From positions 12,265 to 76,264 of the forward strand of contig NZ_DJHF01000021.1 in NCBI RefSeq assembly GCF_002433005.1: a stretch of 64,000 nucleotides of DNA. Direction: 5' to 3'. Positions 58,658-64,000 of the stretch are shown here, piece by piece (position 1 is the stretch's first letter; each line of letters opens with the position of its first letter). This DNA comes from Acetomicrobium sp. UBA5826 (GTDB taxonomy: Bacteria > Synergistota > Synergistia > Synergistales > Acetomicrobiaceae). The notes under the pieces were generated by a model. The model worked only from the letters and a program-made list of their open reading frames with translations, was not told the DNA's origin and ran no database searches. A program made the translations under genes and the position numbers.

Positions 58658-60130
58658 TTGCAAGATGTCGATATCGAAGTAATAGCTGATTATAAAATAA
58701 GCGACAAAACGTCTTTAGCTGAATCCTGGATCATGTCCGGGTTTTATTGCTTAAGCGACCTTGCGGCGATTTTTTTTGCAGTGTTGCTCGCGTATTTTTT
58801 GAGAAAATGGACCCCTGAATTCATACTTCCGCCCAGCGTGCTTATGCCTAGAGCTTATATCGAGCTGTGGCCGGCAATTTTTTTGTTTGCACTGGCATAT
58901 CTAGTCTCAGGGCTTTATCCCGGCGTTGGTATTACGGCCGTCGAGGAGCTGCGCCGGACATGTATCGCGACATCTATGGTTTTTACCATACTTTCCGTTT
59001 GGATATTTCTTTCGCGTGTAGGTTTTGTATATTCCCGTGCCATATTTTTCATCGCTTGGGTTCTGGCCCTTTTATTTGTGCCCTTAGCGCGAGCAGCTGT
59101 TCGACATCTTTTTGGCGATAAAAGCTGGTGGGGAGTTTCTGCTGTCGTTATGGGTGCCGCCAAGACAGGAGCTGAAATCGTTAAGATATTAAAAAATACG
59201 AAAGCACTGGGTATAAAGCCCATGGCAATCTTAGATGATGATGCCGAAAAACACGGCAAATCTATTGAAGGCGTGACAGTGATGGGAAGCTTAGAGCTTG
59301 CCCCCCATCTTGCCAAACAGTGCAATATAAGTTGGGCGATAATGGCCATGCCGGGTTTAGACAGGGAAAGGTTGCTTCAAATTTGGGAAGAAAGCGCCTC
59401 GTATTTTCACCATGTCATCTACATCCCCGACCTTTTTGGCTTTGCAAGCCTTGGCGTCTTGCCGAGGGACTTTGGAGGCATATTGGGCTTAGAGGTGCGC
59501 CAGCAGCTTTTGCGATTAGGCCCAAAAATTGCCAAGGCCATTATGGATGCGATCATAGCGGCAGTTGCCCTTGTGGTTTCGGCACTTCTTATACCTTTTA
59601 TAGCACTGTTTATAAAGCTCGATTCAAAGGGCCCCGTATTTTACAGGCAAACGAGATACGGCAAGGGCGGCAAGCCCTTCAAAGCATGGAAGTTCAGGAC
59701 CATGGTCGAAAATGCCGATGTCGTTTTAAAAGAATATTTAGCAAGGCATCCGGAGCTTAAGGAAGAATGGGACAGATACCAAAAATTGCGAGACGACCCA
59801 CGAGTGACCCGTGTCGGCAAGTTCTTAAGAAAGACAAGCCTTGACGAACTGCCTCAGATCTTTAACGTCATCAAAGGAGAGATGAGCGTAGTAGGCCCAA
59901 GGCCAATCTTTCAAAATCAGATAGAAAAATACGGAAAATACTATTCCCTTTATACTAAAGTTAAACCTGGAATAACTGGATTGTGGCAAGTGTCGGGACG
60001 CAACGATGTCTCTTTTGAAGAGCGCGTCGCATTGGACGCGTATTACGTCCGCAACTGGTCCGTGTGGCTTGATCTTTACATCCTTGCCCGCACCGTTCCG
60101 GTGGCCGTTTTTGGCAAGGGCGCCTACTAG
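58658..60130 (+). CDS. undecaprenyl-phosphate sugar phosphotransferase (WbaP/WcaJ-type initiating transferase)
   Basis: Starts glycan assembly by moving a sugar phosphate onto undecaprenyl phosphate. The protein of about 490 residues has four N-terminal helices, a CoA-binding-like domain (VVMGAAKTGAEIVKILKNTK) and another helix. It ends with the bacterial sugar-transferase domain (FYRQTRYGKGGKPFKAWKFR, LRKTSLDELPQIFNVIKGEM, SVVGPRP, PGITGLWQVSGR). The full WbaP length suggests galactose-1-phosphate or glucose-1-phosphate as substrate. TTG 58658 follows GGGGG by about 8 bases; the frame opens at ATG 58631. Confidence 0.9.
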   Translation: MQDVDIEVIADYKISDKTSLAESWIMSGFYCLSDLAAIFFAVLLAYFLRKWTPEFILPPSVLMPRAYIELWPAIFLFALAYLVSGLYPGVGITAVEELRRTCIATSMVFTILSVWIFLSRVGFVYSRAIFFIAWVLALLFVPLARAAVRHLFGDKSWWGVSAVVMGAAKTGAEIVKILKNTKALGIKPMAILDDDAEKHGKSIEGVTVMGSLELAPHLAKQCNISWAIMAMPGLDRERLLQIWEESASYFHHVIYIPDLFGFASLGVLPRDFGGILGLEVRQQLLRLGPKIAKAIMDAIIAAVALVVSALLIPFIALFIKLDSKGPVFYRQTRYGKGGKPFKAWKFRTMVENADVVLKEYLARHPELKEEWDRYQKLRDDPRVTRVGKFLRKTSLDELPQIFNVIKGEMSVVGPRPIFQNQIEKYGKYYSLYTKVKPGITGLWQVSGRNDVSFEERVALDAYYVRNWSVWLDLYILARTVPVAVFGKGAY

Positions 60131-60151
60131 CTTTGGAGGTGGTCACAAAAA

Positions 60152-61555
60152 ATGAATAATCTTTATATATTGATCCTCGCCGGCGGAAGCGGCACCCGCC
60201 TGTGGCCCTGGTCGCGGGAGGAGCTGCCCAAGCAGTTTTTGCCCCTGGCAGGCGAAGAAAGCCTGTTTCAGCAAACGGTAAGAAGGATGACAAAGATAGC
60301 GCAGCCTTCCAACCTTTATATCGTCGCTTCTGACCAGTGCAGCGCACTTTTACGCCATCAGATGAAGACGGTCGTAAAGTTCGACCACGATCCCATAATA
60401 CGAGAACCAATGGCCAAAAATACCTGTCCTGCCATTGCCCTTGGGCTGGCATATTTGCTAAAAAGTGGCGCAGACCCTGAAGACCTGATCTTCGTATCTC
60501 CGAGCGACCACATAGTAAAAGACGACGAGGCCTTTAAAGAGGCAATAAATTTAGGACGCCAGGCAGCCAGCGAGGGTCATATAGTTGTATTTGGCGTTAA
60601 GCCCACCAGGGCCGATACGGGCTTTGGCTACATAGAGATAGACGAAGAAAGGTCCAAGGGGCTACCTTATAAGATCGTTTCAAGGTTCGTCGAAAAGCCC
60701 GACGAGGAAAAAGCTAAAACATACCTTGAAAGAGGAAACTACCTCTGGAACGGTGGTTTTTTTCTGTTTAAGGCAAAAAGGATGATAGAAGCCTTAAAAA
60801 ACGACATCCCCCAAATAGGCGAGCCTGCCTCTGAAGGTTACGAGGGCTTAATTTCAAGCTTTGAAGACCTGCCTTCAATTTCCATAGACTACGCCGTCAT
60901 GGAAAAGGAAAAAGACGTTGCAGTAGTGCCCTTAGATTGTGGCTGGTCTGATATTGGCTCCTGGGACGCCTTGTATGAGACCATGGAAAAAGATGAAGGC
61001 GGAAACGTCAAAAAAGGAGACGTTCACGCCATAGGCGGCAAAAACAACTTGATATACGCAAACGGCCGACTGGTCGTAGGCCTTAACGTAAATGACTTGA
61101 TCATAGCGGATACTCCGGATGCCTTGCTCGTCGCAAAAAGAGGCTCTTCTCAGGCCGTCCGGGACGTCGTAAATTACCTGAAAGACCAGGGCCGCCGCGA
61201 GGCCACCGAGGCACCAATAAACGCCCGGCCCTGGGGGACGTATCAGATATTGCACCAGGGAGACAGGTTTAAGATAAAACACATCGTCATAAATCCGGGC
61301 TCCAGGCTCAGCCTGCAGTATCACCATCACAGGACCGAGCACTGGGTAGTGGTGCGAGGCACAGCCCTAGCTGTCGTCGACGGCAGAGAAATTTACGTAC
61401 ACGAAGGAGAAAGTACCTTTATACCCAAAAGCACACCCCATCGCCTGGTAAACCCCGGCAAGATCCCACTTGAAATAATCGAGGTCCAAAATGGCGAATA
61501 CGTCGGTGAGGACGACATAATTAGGATAGAAGACGACTACAAAAGGACGGAGTGA
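60152..61555 (+). CDS. manC: mannose-1-phosphate guanylyltransferase / mannose-6-phosphate isomerase
   Basis: Bifunctional enzyme making GDP-mannose. The 467-residue protein has the N-terminal pyrophosphorylase ILAGGSGTRLWPWSREELPK, FVEKPDEEKAKTYL and WNGGFFLF. The C-terminal cupin phosphomannose isomerase domain has RPWGTYQ, LSLQYHHHRTEHWVVVRGTA and HRLVNPG. GGAGGT precedes the ATG. It forms the last cassette with manB downstream (overlap) and the initiating transferase upstream. Confidence 0.93.
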   Translation: MNNLYILILAGGSGTRLWPWSREELPKQFLPLAGEESLFQQTVRRMTKIAQPSNLYIVASDQCSALLRHQMKTVVKFDHDPIIREPMAKNTCPAIALGLAYLLKSGADPEDLIFVSPSDHIVKDDEAFKEAINLGRQAASEGHIVVFGVKPTRADTGFGYIEIDEERSKGLPYKIVSRFVEKPDEEKAKTYLERGNYLWNGGFFLFKAKRMIEALKNDIPQIGEPASEGYEGLISSFEDLPSISIDYAVMEKEKDVAVVPLDCGWSDIGSWDALYETMEKDEGGNVKKGDVHAIGGKNNLIYANGRLVVGLNVNDLIIADTPDALLVAKRGSSQAVRDVVNYLKDQGRREATEAPINARPWGTYQILHQGDRFKIKHIVINPGSRLSLQYHHHRTEHWVVVRGTALAVVDGREIYVHEGESTFIPKSTPHRLVNPGKIPLEIIEVQNGEYVGEDDIIRIEDDYKRTE

Positions 61556-61560
61556 CGCTG

Positions 61561-63006
61561 ATGGCTAAAGACCTATCCCAAGTGCTATCTGCAGTAATAA
61601 GGGAATACGACATCAGGGGGATTGTAGGCGAGGAGCTAACCCCAAAGCTTTCTTACTACCTCGGCAGGGCCTACGCGGATTACGCAAGATTAAAATGTCA
61701 CCATATTGACGACGAAACCACTGTGGCCGTGGGGCACGACTGCCGCATGGCCTCATTTAGCCTGGCAAAAGCTTTATGCCATGGCCTTTCGGACGGAGGG
61801 CTTCATCCTTTGTACTTGGGCATGGTGACCACCCCTATCGTATATTACGCAACTTGTGCCTTAGATGTGGCTGGCGGTATAGCCGTGACGGGAAGCCATA
61901 ACCCGCCGGAATACGACGGCTTTAAGATATGCCTGGGAAGCGACACCCTTTATGGCGAGGAACTTAAAAAACTTGGCGAGCTTGCCCTGCGATACGAAAA
62001 GGCCGCTCCGGGACTGGTGCCTGAAATATCAGAAGAAGATATCGTAACGTCATATAAAAAGGAACTTCTGTCGCGTACAGATGGGAAGGTAATAGCACGG
62101 TCGACGCCAAAGGTCGTCATCGACGGAGGAAACGGCACAGCCGGGCCTATCGCGAAAGATGTGCTCGAATCGCTGGGCTGCGAAGTCCTTGGATTGTATA
62201 TAGAGCCTGATGGCAGCTTTCCCAACCATCACCCTGATCCCACAGTCGAAGATACCTTGAAGGACCTAAAGAATGAAGTCGTAAGCAGGAAGGCAGATTT
62301 CGGCATTGCCTTCGACGGCGACGGCGACAGGATAGGCGTAGTCGACGAAAAGGGCAACGTTGTTCGAGGTGATAAATTGCTTTACCTTTACGCAAAAAAG
62401 ATACTCGAGCAAAACCCGGGCGCCGTCATCATAGGAGAGGTCAAATGCTCCAAGGCAGTGTTTGAGGCCATAGAAAGGGCCGGAGGGAAACCTTTGATGT
62501 GGAAGACGGGCCATTCCCTCATAAAGGCGAAGATGAAAGAAAGCGGTGTGCTCCTTGCCGGGGAGATGAGCGGACACATGTTCTTTGCAGACCGTTACTT
62601 CGGCTATGATGACGCCATATACGCCGCCTGTAGGCTCGTCGGATGCTTTGCCTATGCAAAGCTTGGCGACCCAAGCGTCACCTTTTCGAGATTATTTACG
62701 GATCTTCCTGCGACCTTTGCGACCCCCGAAATTCGTATAGCCTGTCCTGACGACGAAAAGGAAGGCGTAGTTAGCCAAGTTCAAGAGGCCATATCCGCCT
62801 GGCCCGACGTGCAGGAGGTCATAACCATCGACGGCGTTCGAGCTCACTTGAAAGATGGTTGGGTCTTGGTGCGCGCCTCAAACACGCAGCCCGTGTTGGT
62901 AGTGCGCTGTGAATCCTACATTTCCAGTGAGCATTGCGATATGCTAAAATACAAGTCGTTAAACCAGATAGGACAAATTATCAAACCTCGAGGGTCAGAT
63001 CTTTAA
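61561..63006 (+). CDS. manB: phosphomannomutase/phosphoglucomutase
   Basis: Interconverts hexose 6- and 1-phosphates for GDP-mannose and dTDP-glucose synthesis. The 481-residue alpha-D-phosphohexomutase has IREYDIRGIVGEEL, the active-site serine loop AVTGSHNPPEYDGFKIC, the metal loop AFDGDGDRIGVVD, GEMSGHMFFAD and the phosphate-binding RASNTQPVLVVRCE. ATG 61561 follows CGGAG; the frame opens at 61552, overlapping the manC stop. It is the last gene of the polysaccharide locus. Confidence 0.93.
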   Translation: MAKDLSQVLSAVIREYDIRGIVGEELTPKLSYYLGRAYADYARLKCHHIDDETTVAVGHDCRMASFSLAKALCHGLSDGGLHPLYLGMVTTPIVYYATCALDVAGGIAVTGSHNPPEYDGFKICLGSDTLYGEELKKLGELALRYEKAAPGLVPEISEEDIVTSYKKELLSRTDGKVIARSTPKVVIDGGNGTAGPIAKDVLESLGCEVLGLYIEPDGSFPNHHPDPTVEDTLKDLKNEVVSRKADFGIAFDGDGDRIGVVDEKGNVVRGDKLLYLYAKKILEQNPGAVIIGEVKCSKAVFEAIERAGGKPLMWKTGHSLIKAKMKESGVLLAGEMSGHMFFADRYFGYDDAIYAACRLVGCFAYAKLGDPSVTFSRLFTDLPATFATPEIRIACPDDEKEGVVSQVQEAISAWPDVQEVITIDGVRAHLKDGWVLVRASNTQPVLVVRCESYISSEHCDMLKYKSLNQIGQIIKPRGSDL

Positions 63007-63071
63007 TCTTGAATTTTAAGCACCATCACGAAGGTTGCTCGGCGATCATAATTTAAAAAGGAGTTAAACAA

Positions 63072-63965
63072 ATGCGCTTGAGCGAAAGGCCGCTTGATTT
63101 TGATTTCATATTAAAACAGCTTCAAAGGGCTCCGGAGGCGCTAATGCCCTACAGGAAAGAGGTTGCAGCCCTGCTTTTGTTCGGCTCTGCGAGTCGAGAT
63201 GAGGTCACGCCTTTGAGCGATATCGACTTGGCAGTTTTGTACCGTGAAGGTTTAAGCGAATGGGAAATGTTTAAGATTCATTCAAATCTTTACCTCGATC
63301 TCTCTCGGCTGATACACACGGATGACTTTGACTTAATAAATCTAAGTGTTGCACCGTTAACCCTGCAATTTAGCGCAATAGAAGATAAAGTTATCCTGGT
63401 CCTTTACGATCCTCAAGCCTTGGTCGATTTCCAGGCTAAGGTTTTGGGCGCTTACCTAGACTTTTATCCGATTCTGCGGGAGTATTACAAGAGACTCATA
63501 GGTGCTTCGGAGGAGCCTTCAATGGATATTAAATTAATGAACCAAATTGAATTGTTACAGGAATACATAAGTCGCCTTGAAAGGATTCGACAAAAGCCTA
63601 TAGAAGAATATCTAAAAGATGAAACTTTGCAGGCAGCGACGGAACGTTACTTGCAAATCGCAATCGAGACGTGTATAAACATAGGCAATCGTTTGCTTTC
63701 GTTGCATCAGTTTAAGGGCAATTTTAAGGCGCCAAAGACCTATGCGGATATCTTCAAAACACTTGCCTCGCTAAACGTCATCCCTAAAGATTTTGCCGAT
63801 AAACTGGCTCGTATGTGCGCAATGCGCAACATCCTCGTCCATGTATATTGGGACGTTGATAGCAAGCTAGTTTACCGCACAATCCACTATGAATTGGACG
63901 ATTTCGGCAAATTTCTTTCGTATGTAATGGCCTTTCTCAATAAGTTGGAGGAACAGAAAGGCTAA
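63072..63965 (+). CDS. MNT nucleotidyltransferase-HEPN fusion (single-chain MntA-HepT-like)
   Basis: A 297-residue protein joining the two halves of an MNT/HEPN toxin-antitoxin pair. Residues 32-55 (AALLLFGSASRDEVTPLSDI and following DL) have GS38-39 and D50/D52, an intact nucleotidyltransferase site. The helical C-terminal half ends in MRNILVHVYWDVD, the DUF86 R-x4-H-x-Y motif (R252, H257, Y259), whose tyrosine is the one modified by AMPylation in MntA-HepT systems. TAAAAAGGAG precedes the ATG. The 22-nt repeat follows 13 bp after the stop. A two-gene version is at 22.8-23.6 kb. Confidence 0.85.
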   Translation: MRLSERPLDFDFILKQLQRAPEALMPYRKEVAALLLFGSASRDEVTPLSDIDLAVLYREGLSEWEMFKIHSNLYLDLSRLIHTDDFDLINLSVAPLTLQFSAIEDKVILVLYDPQALVDFQAKVLGAYLDFYPILREYYKRLIGASEEPSMDIKLMNQIELLQEYISRLERIRQKPIEEYLKDETLQAATERYLQIAIETCINIGNRLLSLHQFKGNFKAPKTYADIFKTLASLNVIPKDFADKLARMCAMRNILVHVYWDVDSKLVYRTIHYELDDFGKFLSYVMAFLNKLEEQKG

Positions 63966-63978
63966 TCCTTTCGATTGC

Positions 63979-64000
63979 GGGGCCTACCGTTCATTTAGTG
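63979..64000 (+). repeat. 22-nt dispersed repeat, copy 3
   Basis: Identical to 23701-23722. It starts 13 bp after the stop of the MNT-HEPN fusion and reaches the window edge, so the repeat may be longer. Confidence 0.85.

Noticed and set aside
1..64000. CRISPR arrays, tRNA and rRNA genes.
   Set aside because: No regularly spaced direct repeats and no cloverleaf or rRNA-like sequence were recognised by eye; a tRNAscan/Infernal run would be decisive.

Overview
The window looks like a piece of an anaerobic, amino-acid-fermenting diderm bacterium, most plausibly a member of the Synergistota such as an Acetomicrobium/Anaerobaculum relative. This is inference from gene content: a pyrophosphate-type phosphofructokinase, a selenocysteine-containing glycine/sarcosine/betaine-type reductase, amino-acid importers, and an outer-membrane polysaccharide export system. 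No rRNA or tRNA gene and no CRISPR array was seen.

Region 1 (1-5.7 kb): a set of genes resembling methanofuran biosynthesis. It has the 3' end of a HisA-like gene joined to an MfnB-like synthase on the + strand, facing MfnD-like (ATP-grasp), MfnF-like (hydantoinase-fold) and MfnE-like (amino-acid kinase) genes on the - strand. A PPi-dependent phosphofructokinase and a MagIII-type DNA glycosylase follow.

Region 2 (5.7-10.6 kb): a stand-alone Wzz-type protein, a DHA2-type MFS transporter, a RocB-like M20 hydrolase and a decayed hicBA module.

Region 3 (10.6-22.8 kb): a nitrogen-compound catabolic island. It holds an alanine/glycine:Na+ symporter, two tandem guanidino-modifying hydrolases, an Lrp regulator, an N-carbamoylsarcosine-amidase-like hydrolase, a hydantoinase preceded by an attenuator-like leader, a large HTH regulator, a CdaR regulator, and the two component-B genes of a selenoprotein reductase. 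The reductase gene reads through an in-frame TGA (Sec349). A reasonable reading is hydantoin (or N-methylhydantoin from creatinine) -> N-carbamoyl amino acid -> glycine/sarcosine -> reductive cleavage to acetyl phosphate.

Region 4 (22.8-28.2 kb): small toxin-antitoxin-like modules (MNT/HEPN, Phd/PIN), a ZIP metal transporter, a nitrilase-family amidase, an orphan nucleotidyltransferase and an ArsM-like methyltransferase. A tandem duplication of an MNT-ZIP segment has decayed reciprocally, and a 22-nt dispersed repeat lies beside several of these modules.

Region 5 (28.3-63.0 kb): a large mosaic exopolysaccharide/O-antigen locus. It contains UDP-glucose dehydrogenase, dTDP-rhamnose genes (rfbDBAC), GDP-mannose genes (gmd, manC, manB), PglF/WbpM-like dehydratase, seven intact glycosyltransferases or phosphoglycosyltransferases, two flippases, two polymerase/ligase-like proteins, and a divergent export operon (YjbH-like, Wza-like, Wzz-like). 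Fragments of GT, epimerase, methyltransferase and rfbB genes, a decayed IS3-family element and a MITE-like element show repeated recombination. Several genes are AT-rich compared with the flanks.

Region 6 (63.0-64.0 kb): a single-polypeptide MNT-HEPN fusion followed at once by the 22-nt repeat at the window edge.
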